Shown here one piece after another: positions 44,363 through 53,311 of a stretch of 64,000 bases of DNA (position 1 is its first letter; each line of letters starts with the position of its first letter). The DNA is from Azoarcus sp. L1K30 (lineage in GTDB: Bacteria > Pseudomonadota > Gammaproteobacteria > Burkholderiales > Rhodocyclaceae), in contig NZ_JAGRRD010000001.1 in assembly GCF_018122735.1 (NCBI RefSeq), positions 1,161,887-1,225,886 on the forward strand, written 5' to 3'. The position numbers and the translations under genes were made by a program. The notes under the pieces were generated by a model. That model was not told where the DNA came from. It ran no database searches and saw only the letters and a list, made by a program, of their open reading frames with translations.

Positions 44363-45961
44363 ATGAATATCACCCTTCCTCAGGGCATGCAGATCAATGC
44401 CCCGATTGACGCCCGTTTCGACGAGATCCTGACACCCGACGCACTCGCATTCGTGGCCCGTCTTCACCGCGCATTCGAGCCACGTCGGCGTCAATTGCTG
44501 CAGGCCCGCGTCGAGCGCCAGGCCAGGATCGACGCCGGCGAAATGCCGGACTTCCTGCCCGAGACCGCACACATCCGCCATGGCGACTGGAAGGTCGCGC
44601 CGCTGCCCAAGGCGCTGGAATGCCGTCGCGTGGAGATCACCGGTCCGGTCGAACGCAAGATGATCATCAATGCCTTCAACTCCGGCGCCGATTCCTATAT
44701 GACGGATTTCGAGGACTCCAACAGCCCCAACTGGTCCAACCAGATCCAGGGTCAGGTGAACCTTTACGACGCCGTCCGGCGCCAGATCAGCTACACCAAC
44801 GAAGCCGGCAAGGAATACCGCCTCAACGACAAGATCGCCACCATGCAGGTGCGCCCGCGCGGCTGGCATCTGGACGAGAAGCATGTGCTGGTCGATGGCG
44901 AGCGCGTGTCCGGCGGCCTGTTCGACTTTGCGCTGTTCTTCTTTCACAACGCGAAGGAGCAGATCGCGCGCGGTGCCGGTCCCTTCTTTTACCTGCCCAA
45001 GCTCGAAAGCCACCTCGAGGCCCGGCTGTGGAACGACATCTTCTGCATGGCGCAGGACGAGCTCGGCCTGCCGCGCGGCACAATCAAGGCCACCGTGCTG
45101 CTCGAGACCATCCTCGCCACCTTCGAGATGGAAGAGATCCTGTACGAACTGCGCGAACACTCCGCCGGGCTGAACGCTGGGCGCTGGGATTACATCTTCT
45201 CGTGCATCAAGAAGTTCAAGAAGAACACCGACTTCTGCCTCGCCAACCGCGCGACGATCAACATGGAAGTGCCTTTCATGCGCAGCTACGCGCTGGCGCT
45301 GGTGCAGGCCTGCCACAAGCGCGGTGCCCCGGCTATCGGCGGCATGAGCGCGCTGATCCCGATCAAGAGCGATCCTGAGGCCAACGAGAAAGCCATGGCC
45401 GGCATCCGCCACGACAAGAACCGCGACGCCAACGACGGTTACGACGGTGGCTGGGTGGCCCACCCCGGCCTGGTGCCGATCGCGATGGAAGCCTTCACCA
45501 AGGTACTGGGCGATCGCCCTAATCAGTGGGACAAGCAGGTGGTTGGCAGCTTCGGCCCCAGGGACTGGCTCGACTTCCAGCCCGAGCAGCCGATCACCGA
45601 GGCCGGCGTGCGCAACAACATCAACGTCGGCATTCACTACCTCGGCAGCTGGCTCGCAGGCAACGGCTGCGTGCCGATCCACAACCTGATGGAAGATGCC
45701 GCCACCGCCGAGATCGCCCGCTCCCAGATCTGGCAGTGGGTGGTATCGCCCAAGGGCCGCATGGATGACGGTCGCGAGGTCACCGCAGAGCTGATCCGCA
45801 GCATGATCCCGGAAGAACTCGTCAAGGTGAAGGCCACCGTGTCGGCCCAGGGAGAACCCACCGCGAGCTACGATCAGGCTGCGGTGATCTTCGAGCAGAT
45901 GAGCCTCACGCCCGAGTTTCCCGAGTTCCTGACCCTGCCCCTGTACGAGGCGATGGACTGA
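44363..45961 (+). CDS. aceB: Malate synthase A
   Basis: 532-aa enzyme condensing glyoxylate and acetyl-CoA to malate, cytoplasmic. Family markers: ADSYMTDFEDSNSPNW, IATMQVRPRGWHLDE, KATVLLETILATFEMEEILY, GRWDYIFSCIKKF and PFMRSYALALVQACHKRG. GGAG precedes the ATG. It completes the local route from urate-derived glyoxylate into the TCA cycle. No isocitrate lyase is adjacent. Confidence 0.97.
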   Translation: MNITLPQGMQINAPIDARFDEILTPDALAFVARLHRAFEPRRRQLLQARVERQARIDAGEMPDFLPETAHIRHGDWKVAPLPKALECRRVEITGPVERKMIINAFNSGADSYMTDFEDSNSPNWSNQIQGQVNLYDAVRRQISYTNEAGKEYRLNDKIATMQVRPRGWHLDEKHVLVDGERVSGGLFDFALFFFHNAKEQIARGAGPFFYLPKLESHLEARLWNDIFCMAQDELGLPRGTIKATVLLETILATFEMEEILYELREHSAGLNAGRWDYIFSCIKKFKKNTDFCLANRATINMEVPFMRSYALALVQACHKRGAPAIGGMSALIPIKSDPEANEKAMAGIRHDKNRDANDGYDGGWVAHPGLVPIAMEAFTKVLGDRPNQWDKQVVGSFGPRDWLDFQPEQPITEAGVRNNINVGIHYLGSWLAGNGCVPIHNLMEDAATAEIARSQIWQWVVSPKGRMDDGREVTAELIRSMIPEELVKVKATVSAQGEPTASYDQAAVIFEQMSLTPEFPEFLTLPLYEAMD

Positions 45962-45973
45962 CATCGACCGCTC

Positions 45974-46022
45974 GCTTCGGCGAGTAGCCGAAGCAACGAG
46001 GGGCGCCCATGGGCGCCCCTCG
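45974..46022 (+). terminator. Double hairpin terminator after aceB
   Basis: GCTTCGGC-GAGTA-GCCGAAGC is followed at once by a 12-bp perfect dyad (CGAGGGGCGCCC / GGGCGCCCCTCG, 45997-46022). No clear T-run; likely separates aceB from the convergent reductase gene. Confidence 0.65.
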
Positions 46023-46072
46023 TCGTCACCGCATCGGGAACGGGATGGATCGAACGCGCTCCCGCAGCGCCA

Positions 46073-47071
46073 TCATTCGATGCCGATCATCCCCGCCTCC
46101 GGGTAGCGTGCCCCCGCAACCCGATCCGGCGCAAAGAGTTCATCGAGCGCGATCAGCTCCGCCGTCGTCAGCGTCATGCCCACTGCGGCCACGTTTTGCT
46201 CCAGCCACTTCACCTGCCGGGTCCCCGGGATCGGCACCACGTGCGCATGTCTGCTCAGCAGCCAGGCCAGTGCAAGCTGGGCGCTGCTGACGCCGCGTTC
46301 GGCAGCCAGCGCCCCAAGCCCCGCGACAAGCGCAGCGTTGGCCGCCTCGGCTTCGCCGCTGAATCGCGGATTGTGCTTGCGGAAATCGCCTGCGGCCAGC
46401 GCCGCCGAATTGACGGTACCGGTCAGGAACGCACGCCCGAGCGGGCTGTAGGCGACGAAGGTCGTGCCCAGTTCGGCACAGGCCGCCAGCAACCCGTGCT
46501 CCGGCTCGCGTGACCACAAAGAGTATTCGCTCTGCACGGCGGCGATCGGGTGCACGCCATGTGCCTTGCGCAAGCTACTTTCCGACACCTCCGACAAGCC
46601 GATCTGCCGCACCTTGCCTGCGCGCACGAGCTCGGCCATGGCGCCGACCATGTCTTCGATCGGCACCTCGGGGTTGCGGCGATGGCAGTAATACAGGTCG
46701 ATGGTCTCGAGTCCCAAACGCTGCAGCGAGGCTTCGCAGGCGGCGCGGACGTATGCCGGAGAATTGTCTATGCGGCGTTCGTACGCACCGGGCGTGCGCA
46801 CGATCCCGAACTTGCTCGCAATCACCACCGCCGAACGCCGAGCGGAACCAAGGTCTTTCAACAGACGGCCTATCAGGCTTTCGTTGTGACCGAATCCGTA
46901 GGTATCGGCCGTGTCGAGGAAATTCACCCCCAGTTCAAGCGCCCGAGCCAGCGTGGCAATGGATTGCTCGTCGTCCGAGGCCCCGTAGAACTCGCTCATG
47001 CCCATGCACCCCAGTCCAATGGCTGAAACCGGCGTGCCCATCTGCCCCAGAATGCGTTGCTTCATCTTCAT
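46073..47071 (-). CDS. Aldo/keto reductase
   Basis: 332-aa NADPH-dependent oxidoreductase, (beta/alpha)8 barrel. Catalytic tetrad visible: D53, Y58, K87, H130 ([18 protein letters not shown]). GGGGAG precedes the ATG. Closest in style to the AKR13/YakC group. It is divergent from a LysR gene. Physiological substrate unknown. Confidence 0.93.
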   Translation of the reverse strand: MKMKQRILGQMGTPVSAIGLGCMGMSEFYGASDDEQSIATLARALELGVNFLDTADTYGFGHNESLIGRLLKDLGSARRSAVVIASKFGIVRTPGAYERRIDNSPAYVRAACEASLQRLGLETIDLYYCHRRNPEVPIEDMVGAMAELVRAGKVRQIGLSEVSESSLRKAHGVHPIAAVQSEYSLWSREPEHGLLAACAELGTTFVAYSPLGRAFLTGTVNSAALAAGDFRKHNPRFSGEAEAANAALVAGLGALAAERGVSSAQLALAWLLSRHAHVVPIPGTRQVKWLEQNVAAVGMTLTTAELIALDELFAPDRVAGARYPEAGMIGIE

Positions 47072-47187
47072 GCTCCCCTGTCCTGGTAAAGATCCAGTTT
47101 TTCCGCCGATGCACGGTGCAATCGAGCGGGTCCCATGGATTCGTCAAGACTAAGGCCGGCCCTCTCGTGCGACAATCCGCATTTGTT

Positions 47188-47216
47188 TTGATGAACTATT
47201 GAAAATTTCTCATCAA
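47188..47216. promoter_or_regulatory. LysR-type dyad before the regulator gene
   Basis: TTGATGA / TCATCAA, a 7-bp inverted repeat with 15-base spacing, ending two bases before the LysR ATG. Candidate autoregulatory and divergent operator. Confidence 0.4.
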
Positions 47217-47217
47217 T

Positions 47218-48114
47218 ATGAAGCGCATCGGGATCTCAGACCTGCAGGCGTTTGCCGTCATTGCCCGTCTGCGCAGCTTTCGCCGCGCCGCAACCGAGCT
47301 GGGCGTATCACCGTCCGCGCTGAGCCACACCATACGCGGGCTGGAGTCACGTCTTGATTTGCGATTGCTGAACCGCAGCACGCGCAGCGTTGCACCCACC
47401 GAGGCGGGCGAACGCCTGTTGGCGCGCCTTGCGCCCGCGCTGCTCGAAATCGACACGGCCCTCGGCGAGCTCGACGAGTTCCGCGGCGCGCCGCATGGCA
47501 CCCTGCGCATCAATGCGCCCCATGCGGCGGTGGAGCATGTGCTCCCGCACATCGTCACTCGATTCCTGATGGAGAATCCGGGCATGCGGCTGGAGGTCGT
47601 CGCCGACAATGCCCTCGTCGATATCGTCGCCGGCGGCTTCGATGCCGGCATCCGCTTTGGAGAGAGTCTCGATCAGGACATGATCGCCCTGCCCATTGGG
47701 CCGAAACAACGCTTCGTGGTCGTCGCCTCTCCGGCCTATCTGGCCGCGCACGGCACGCCCCAGAACCCACGCGAACTGCCATCGCACCGCTGTATCGGCA
47801 TTCGCTTCCCGAGCGGCCACACCTACCGCTGGGCATTCGAGAAGGCGGGTGAGCGCCTGGACATCGAGATCGCCGGCGCCCTCGTGACAAGCGCGCAGTC
47901 ACTGACGCTTGGGGCAGCCGAAGCCGGCCTTGGACTCGCCTACGTCTACGAATGTGCAGCCCGACATGCAATTGCGGCAGGGCGACTGGTCACGGTGCTG
48001 GACGATTGGCGCCCGGCCGAGCCGGGCTTCTTTCTTTACTATCCCAGTCGCAAGCAGGTGCCTGGCGGACTCGACGCATTTGTCGCCCTCGTGCGCGCGC
48101 TGAGGGCGTCCTGA
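47218..48114 (+). CDS. LysR-family regulator
   Basis: 298-aa LTTR (ISDLQAFAVIARLRSFRRAA, SALSHTIRGLESRLDLRLLN), effector domain of the DsdC/PgrR-like group. Divergent from the aldo/keto reductase gene, which it most likely controls. No Shine-Dalgarno; the start overlaps the dyad region. Confidence 0.92.
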   Translation: MKRIGISDLQAFAVIARLRSFRRAATELGVSPSALSHTIRGLESRLDLRLLNRSTRSVAPTEAGERLLARLAPALLEIDTALGELDEFRGAPHGTLRINAPHAAVEHVLPHIVTRFLMENPGMRLEVVADNALVDIVAGGFDAGIRFGESLDQDMIALPIGPKQRFVVVASPAYLAAHGTPQNPRELPSHRCIGIRFPSGHTYRWAFEKAGERLDIEIAGALVTSAQSLTLGAAEAGLGLAYVYECAARHAIAAGRLVTVLDDWRPAEPGFFLYYPSRKQVPGGLDAFVALVRALRAS

Positions 48115-48222
48115 CTGACCCTCTGGCCGACGCTTCGCCAAGCACCCGAGATGACACGCTTGCGCCGCGACGGCTCGCGCATTTTGCGCAGGGCGCCTTG
48201 ATCCCTGCTGTCCGCTTCTGAC

Positions 48223-49782
48223 TCAGGGGCAAACATCATTCGTGGGGCGGTTGTTCCGCCCTACGACGCGCTCCTGGAGCAGCGAATAGTATGGATCGCA
48301 CGCCGGTGGTGTGCGTCCAGTGCTCACCCGGACCGTCGCCGACGACAAGCCCTCGACACCGCTGCCATCGACCGGACGAACGAGATAGCGATAAGTCGTC
48401 TGTGGCGACAAGTCGCGGCTGTCCACCCAGGACGGACCATCGACCGCAACCGCCGTCAGCGCCCGCAGCGGGCCGCCATCGCCTGCACGCTCTCCTTCAC
48501 CACGATAGATCCGGTAGCCCACCGCACCGGCAACAGGCGTCCACGCCAGCACGACCTGGGTTGGCGAACGGTCGATCACCTTCAAGACCGGAACGGCCCC
48601 TTCCGGACTCGGCACCCCGGCCTGCCCCGCAGCGGCCAGGCGCTGCACCATGCGCCACACAGCGGCCATCTGCGTGCCGTCGCGCGTCGCGTAGTGCCCC
48701 GTCATGTCAAAACCGAAGTCGGTATATCCCCACCAGTCCCAGCATCCATTGGGATTGAACGGAGTAAATGGGACCGCCCAGACCGCCGCAGTCTGCGGAT
48801 ACAGCACCACGATCCGGTTGGCGTCGGCCCATTCGTTGAAGCCCGACTGGGTCACGAATCGCGTACCGATCCGGCCCACCTCCTGCTGGCAACCGTGAAA
48901 CGCGACATGAAGCCGGCAAGCCTCTCCCGCCGCACAGGCTTGCGGCACATAGACGTAGCCCGTCGCCGCCATCGATGCGCGCTGCGGAATCAACGGCCGT
49001 CCATTGCGCTGAATAAATGGTGTCTGATCAAACTCGACCAGCTTTCCGGTCAAGCCCGACGACGACGTGCGCTCCATGGGACCGTAGAACATCTGCAGCG
49101 CGGCCCCCGCGGCATCGTAGCTCGATCCATCGGGCGCACCACCCGGGCAGGCATTGATGAAATTGCCCCCCGTCACCGCACATGGGTTGCAAGTGGAGTC
49201 GCCATCGCCCGTGCCGGCGCAAGTGGCGGAGATCTGCGCATGCGCTGCACGCAAATCCTGCTTGTAGAACAACTGCGCCTTCGGCACGAAACCTTCGTAC
49301 CAGCGCTCGAGGGCATCGCTCACCGGCTGCTTCACGATGCCATCGTTATAGCCGTGAAACAGCCAGATGCGCTGCCGTTCGAGATGACTGGCGGCATCGT
49401 TGAGCCCGCGTGCGGACCACGCGAGGGTTGCCGCATGCATGTTGTCGAGATCGGCCTCGGTGATCGGCTGTGCCGGATAGGCAGGATCGCCCTGCATGCA
49501 CCGCGCCATCACCTTTCCAACCCCGCCTCCCGCCCACGCATCGCGTCCTGCGCAGAAATAGGGACCGCCCGCGGTGGCCGCCACCCCACTGACGGACGCG
49601 GAAAACGCCGTGCCGAATTGCACCGCCATATAGGCGCCGGACGAAATGCCGGACACCGTGACCTTCGTTGCGTCGAGTCTGAACGCGGGCAATTCGGCCG
49701 CACTGAGCGACGGCATGGCAAGCACTTGCCACAATGCCAGGAAGGTCAGCACGCCCGCACGGATCAGGCCCAAGAAGATCAT
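48223..49782 (-). CDS. Secreted PHB depolymerase-like esterase with Fn3 domain
   Basis: 519 aa from the ATG at 49782; an upstream frame to 49869 would hide the signal. Signal peptide at 1-28 (LIRAGVLTFLALWQVLAM). Catalytic domain with lipase box GISSG (Ser47), a HGYNDG loop, LHVAFHGC with oxyanion-type HGC motif, and many Cys. From about 410 there is a fibronectin III-like module (PVLKVIDRSPTQVVLAWTPV). Related proteins degrade poly(3-hydroxybutyrate) or its oligomers outside the cytoplasm. Confidence 0.87.
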   Translation of the reverse strand: MIFLGLIRAGVLTFLALWQVLAMPSLSAAELPAFRLDATKVTVSGISSGAYMAVQFGTAFSASVSGVAATAGGPYFCAGRDAWAGGGVGKVMARCMQGDPAYPAQPITEADLDNMHAATLAWSARGLNDAASHLERQRIWLFHGYNDGIVKQPVSDALERWYEGFVPKAQLFYKQDLRAAHAQISATCAGTGDGDSTCNPCAVTGGNFINACPGGAPDGSSYDAAGAALQMFYGPMERTSSSGLTGKLVEFDQTPFIQRNGRPLIPQRASMAATGYVYVPQACAAGEACRLHVAFHGCQQEVGRIGTRFVTQSGFNEWADANRIVVLYPQTAAVWAVPFTPFNPNGCWDWWGYTDFGFDMTGHYATRDGTQMAAVWRMVQRLAAAGQAGVPSPEGAVPVLKVIDRSPTQVVLAWTPVAGAVGYRIYRGEGERAGDGGPLRALTAVAVDGPSWVDSRDLSPQTTYRYLVRPVDGSGVEGLSSATVRVSTGRTPPACDPYYSLLQERVVGRNNRPTNDVCP

Positions 49783-49943
49783 TTGCGTACTGACTCGCCA
49801 GCGCCGGAACGGATCTCCGGTCGACAGTCTCCGATCATACGCAGTACTGGCGCGACGGTGCGGACGCACTCAATACGCGTCACGCGCACGACAGACAACA
49901 GCGCCCAAGGCGCCGCTTCGATGAGACCAGGCATGGCCGCACA

Positions 49944-50669
49944 TCAGCTGTCCTGCCCGTCCAGGGATTCGCGCACGGCAGCGACCGCCGAACGATTGCA
50001 ATGCAGGTAACGCGACGACGCCAGCCAGTTGCGATCAGGGTAGTAGGAGAATACGAACTGCCCTTCCTTCAGACTATCGATCACCCTGCGCGCCACCCCC
50101 TCGGCCACGGCAGGACAACCTTGGCTGCGCCCGAGCCGACCGGTCTCGCTGATGAACTCGCGATCGACATAAGGGGCGCCGTGAATCACGATGGCGCGCT
50201 CGTAAGCCTTGTCATTGATGCCGGGCTCCAGCCCTTCCATGCGCAGCGAATAGCCATTGCGTCCGTCGTAGGTCTCGCCGGTACGGAACAATCCGATGCT
50301 GCTCTGATAGCTTCCCACCCGATTGGAGAAGCGCGTGGCGAGTTCCTCGCCGGAATTCTTGCCGTGAGCAACCAGCTCCTTATGCAACACCACGCGTTTA
50401 TTGAGGTCGAACACCCACATGCGAGGCACATTGGCAGACAGCGAGTAGTCGATCACCGCCAGGCGGCGGGATGCTTCGAGTCCCGAGTTCATCGCGCACT
50501 GCATGGCGGACAGCGCGAGCTTGAGTACCTTGGGCGCAAGCGCCGGCGCAGCAGCCGCAAGCTGGGCCTCGAGCAGCGCGTCCGACGGCGAGGCCGCAGA
50601 CGCATTTGAACACAGCACGACCAGCGGCAGACCCATTGCAAGGGCTGCCTTGCGAAACGAAATGCTCAT
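49944..50669 (-). CDS. Murein L,D-transpeptidase catalytic domain protein (YkuD_2)
   Basis: 241 aa. Signal peptide at 1-25, then a YkuD_2 domain: YSLSANVPRMWVFDLNKRVV, a VIHGAPYV loop with the catalytic His, and GRSQGCPAV with the active-site Cys. Members cross-link or modify peptidoglycan in the periplasm. It is divergent from a second, YcbB-type L,D-transpeptidase; 151 bases between them hold both promoters. Confidence 0.92.
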   Translation of the reverse strand: MSISFRKAALAMGLPLVVLCSNASAASPSDALLEAQLAAAAPALAPKVLKLALSAMQCAMNSGLEASRRLAVIDYSLSANVPRMWVFDLNKRVVLHKELVAHGKNSGEELATRFSNRVGSYQSSIGLFRTGETYDGRNGYSLRMEGLEPGINDKAYERAIVIHGAPYVDREFISETGRLGRSQGCPAVAEGVARRVIDSLKEGQFVFSYYPDRNWLASSRYLHCNRSAVAAVRESLDGQDS

Positions 50670-50820
50670 TGTGTGAAATCCGTCCGGCTTGACGCGAACT
50701 CAGGCCATCGCAGTGATCGCCTTGTTCTTCTTATATGTCAATATCGTCCCTGAAGCCCGGCAAAAGCACTGCTTTTGCACAAACAGACCGCATCTTATCA
50801 GGCCATTGGCCAAAACGCAG

Positions 50821-52428
50821 ATGAGAAAATCGCCTTACTCCCCAATTCGGGCAATCGTCGTGCCGCTTCTGGTGGCAAGTTTCCTTCCGGGCCTCGCTTT
50901 CGCGGGCACACGGAGCGTCGATGACGAACTCCGTACACTGCTCGCCCCGGCCGTGGAATCCGGAGTGCAGACGCCGTCGCCGCGCGCAGCACTCGCCCGC
51001 GCGTATGCTTCTCGCGGTTTTGCCCCCTTATGGCAGAAGCCCGCGCGCCGGCAGCAATTGCTCGTCGAACTTGAAGCGCTGGTCAACGACGGGCTGGACC
51101 CCGCTGCCTACGGTACCGAGCGCCTGCGTCACCCCTTGCCTGATACGGCCTCGCCGCTGCAACGCGCACAGGACGATCTCAGCGTATCCGAAGCCTGTAC
51201 CCGGGCGCTGTCCCATCTGCAGCAAGGTCGCCTGAGTCCCGAGCGCGCAGGGAGCTACTGGCAGTCATCTGCGCTTGCCCCCCTCACCCAGCCTCCCCCC
51301 GCCCAGGCGCTCGCCGCCATGGGCGACGGTGATCTTGGCCAGATGTTCGATCGCTTTCGCCCACCGACACCGCTTTACCGAGCCTTGCGCAAGGCTATGA
51401 CCGAGGCCCTGCATTCCGGTGACGCAAACGATGGGCCAGCCATTCCGGCAGGCCCCACGCTCAGGCCGGGCATGAGCGGGCCCCGGGTGGACGCGCTGCG
51501 GGCGCGACTGATCGCAAGCGGATATCTGCCGAATGTCGCTTCCGCCGGCCAGGACATGGACGACGTCGTATCCGAGGCGGTGGGCCGCTTCCAGCGCGAA
51601 GAAGGCCTCGAGTCCGATGGCATCGTCGGCCCGCTCACGCTCACCTCGCTGAACCGCAGTCCTGCCGAACGCAAGGCGCTGCTGCGTATCAATCTCGAAC
51701 GCGCACGCTGGATCGCCCCACATCAGGTCGGCGATTACGTCTTCGTCGATGTCGCGGCCTATCGCCTGACCTTCTATCGCAATTCGTCACCCGCATGGAG
51801 CACGCGAACACAAGTGGGCCAGCCCGCCCGTGAAACGCCGCTGCTGTTCTCCAGCATTACGCACTTCACCGTCAATCCGACGTGGACGGTGCCGCCGACC
51901 ATTCTGAAGAAGGACATCATCCCCAAGGCGAGTGCCGACCCCGAATACCTCGCCAGTCGCAATATCCACGTCATCAACGCCGACGGTGATGAAGTCGACC
52001 CGGCCACCATCGACTGGACCCGGACCGGCGGCCTCACACTAAGGCAGGATGCCGGCGACGACGCCGCGCTGGGCAAGGTTGCAATCCGCTTCTCCAACCC
52101 GCATGCCGTCTACCTCCACGACACGCCACATCAGCGCCAGTTCAAGCGTACTCAGCGTGCCTTCAGCTCGGGTTGCGTGCGGGTCGAGAATGCCGTCGAC
52201 CTGGTGAGACTGCTGGTGGACGCCAGTGGCGGCGACAGCCACCTGGCCCGCTTCGAAGCCGCGCTGGCCAGCGGCCGTACCGGAAACCTCAGCCTTGCAC
52301 GGCCGATTCCGCTGGTCATCGCCTACCTGACGGCAGCCCCCGACGACAACGGCAGGATCACCTTCCGTCCCGACATTTACGGCCGGGACCCCGAGCTCAT
52401 CCACGCCCTCGGCGCGGATGCCAGATGA
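50821..52428 (+). CDS. YcbB-type L,D-transpeptidase
   Basis: 535 aa from the ATG at 50821. Signal peptide at 1-28, a scaffold domain, a peptidoglycan-binding repeat near 218-275 (RPGMSGPRVDALRARLIASG, DGIVGPLTLTSLN), and a C-terminal YkuD domain with YLHDTPH and the catalytic Cys in FSSGCVRVENA. Forms 3-3 meso-diaminopimelate cross-links in related proteins. An upstream open frame lacks a ribosome site. Confidence 0.94.
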   Translation: MRKSPYSPIRAIVVPLLVASFLPGLAFAGTRSVDDELRTLLAPAVESGVQTPSPRAALARAYASRGFAPLWQKPARRQQLLVELEALVNDGLDPAAYGTERLRHPLPDTASPLQRAQDDLSVSEACTRALSHLQQGRLSPERAGSYWQSSALAPLTQPPPAQALAAMGDGDLGQMFDRFRPPTPLYRALRKAMTEALHSGDANDGPAIPAGPTLRPGMSGPRVDALRARLIASGYLPNVASAGQDMDDVVSEAVGRFQREEGLESDGIVGPLTLTSLNRSPAERKALLRINLERARWIAPHQVGDYVFVDVAAYRLTFYRNSSPAWSTRTQVGQPARETPLLFSSITHFTVNPTWTVPPTILKKDIIPKASADPEYLASRNIHVINADGDEVDPATIDWTRTGGLTLRQDAGDDAALGKVAIRFSNPHAVYLHDTPHQRQFKRTQRAFSSGCVRVENAVDLVRLLVDASGGDSHLARFEAALASGRTGNLSLARPIPLVIAYLTAAPDDNGRITFRPDIYGRDPELIHALGADAR

Positions 52429-52457
52429 TCCGGAAAGGATGTTTTTTCAGCTTTTTC

Positions 52458-52486
52458 TTGATTTTTCGCGGTCTGTTGTTTATAGT
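52458..52486 (+). promoter_or_regulatory. Sigma-70 promoter of the initiator tRNA locus
   Basis: TTGATT, 17-base spacer, TATAGT; predicted start about 52493, seven bases before the first tRNA. Confidence 0.8.
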
Positions 52487-52499
52487 GCTCCCTCTCTGA

Positions 52500-52576
<77 letters not shown>

Positions 52577-52585
52577 CGATTTATC

Positions 52586-52619
52586 GAAAGGCCAAACGCC
52601 GCAATCAGGCCGGCCTTTC
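52586..52619 (+). terminator. Hairpin between tRNA copies
   Basis: GAAAGGCC / GGCCTTTC inverted repeat with an 18-base loop downstream of copy 1. It could act as processing signal or partial terminator. Confidence 0.45.
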
Positions 52620-52660
52620 TGAACAAGCATCAAACTGCATTTGCAGTGCAAGGTCTCCGA

Positions 52661-52787
<127 letters not shown>

Positions 52788-52793
52788 GCTTGA

Positions 52794-52831
52794 GCAATAG
52801 CCCGATCACCGCATGGTGATCGGGCTATTGC
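52794..52831 (+). terminator. Strong hairpin ending the tRNA-fMet locus
   Basis: 17-bp perfect stem (GCAATAGCCCGATCACC with its complement) and a 4-base GCAT loop. A short T stretch follows in GTTTACG. Confidence 0.8.
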
Positions 52832-52873
52832 GTTTACGCGCACGCTTTGCAAACGCTTTCCGCGTCACGGCGC

Positions 52874-52907
52874 TTGACAATCGTTCGTACTTCGCTAAAT
52901 TACGAAC
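52874..52907 (+). promoter_or_regulatory. arsR promoter with overlapping operator
   Basis: TTGACA (52874-52879) and TAAATT (52896-52901), 16-base spacer. The inverted repeat GTTCGTA / TACGAAC (52883-52889 and 52901-52907) covers the spacer and -10, the usual arrangement for ArsR autorepression. Confidence 0.75.
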
Positions 52908-52932
52908 AACGCTGATTACATCATTCGCCATC

Positions 52933-53259
52933 ATGTCCTCCCGCCCCACCCCCCACACGACCGACGTATCCGCACTTGATGCCGAAGCACTCGCGCAGAT
53001 GTGCAAGGCCCTCGGGCATCCGGTGCGGGTGCGCATCCTGCAGCACCTCGCTGCGATCGGCGAGTGCTATTTCGGCGAATTGTCCGACCTGCTGCCGCAA
53101 GCCCCATCGACCATCTCCCAGCATATGAGCATGCTCAAGGCGGCCGGTCTGGTGCTGGGAGAATCCGAGGAGCAGCGCACCTGCTATTGCGTCAATCCGG
53201 CGCGCATGCATCAGCTGCGGCAATTGATCGATGGTCTTGCCGAGCGCGCGTGCTGCTGA
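52933..53259 (+). CDS. ArsR-family metalloregulator
   Basis: 108 aa with ArsR HTH (GHPVRVRILQHLAAIGECYF, QAPSTISQHMSMLKAAGL). Cys residues at 24, 45, 84, 86, 107 and 108; there is no CVC box in the recognition helix. The CYC at 84-86 and the terminal CC resemble the alternative As(III) sites known in ArsR variants. The start at 52933 leaves promoter and operator upstream. First gene of an operon with a flavoprotein and MFS pump. Confidence 0.9.
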   Translation: MSSRPTPHTTDVSALDAEALAQMCKALGHPVRVRILQHLAAIGECYFGELSDLLPQAPSTISQHMSMLKAAGLVLGESEEQRTCYCVNPARMHQLRQLIDGLAERACC

Positions 53260-53311
53260 TTTTTTTGCCCTTTTTATTCGTACTTCGCCGAACACAAAAG
53301 GAGAAGCTGCA

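Noticed and set aside
43400..45964. 854-codon open frame antisense to aceB
   Set aside because: Shadow of a high-GC gene; His/Ala/Gly/Arg-rich translation without family resemblance, no ribosome site, and malate synthase on the other strand is unmistakable.
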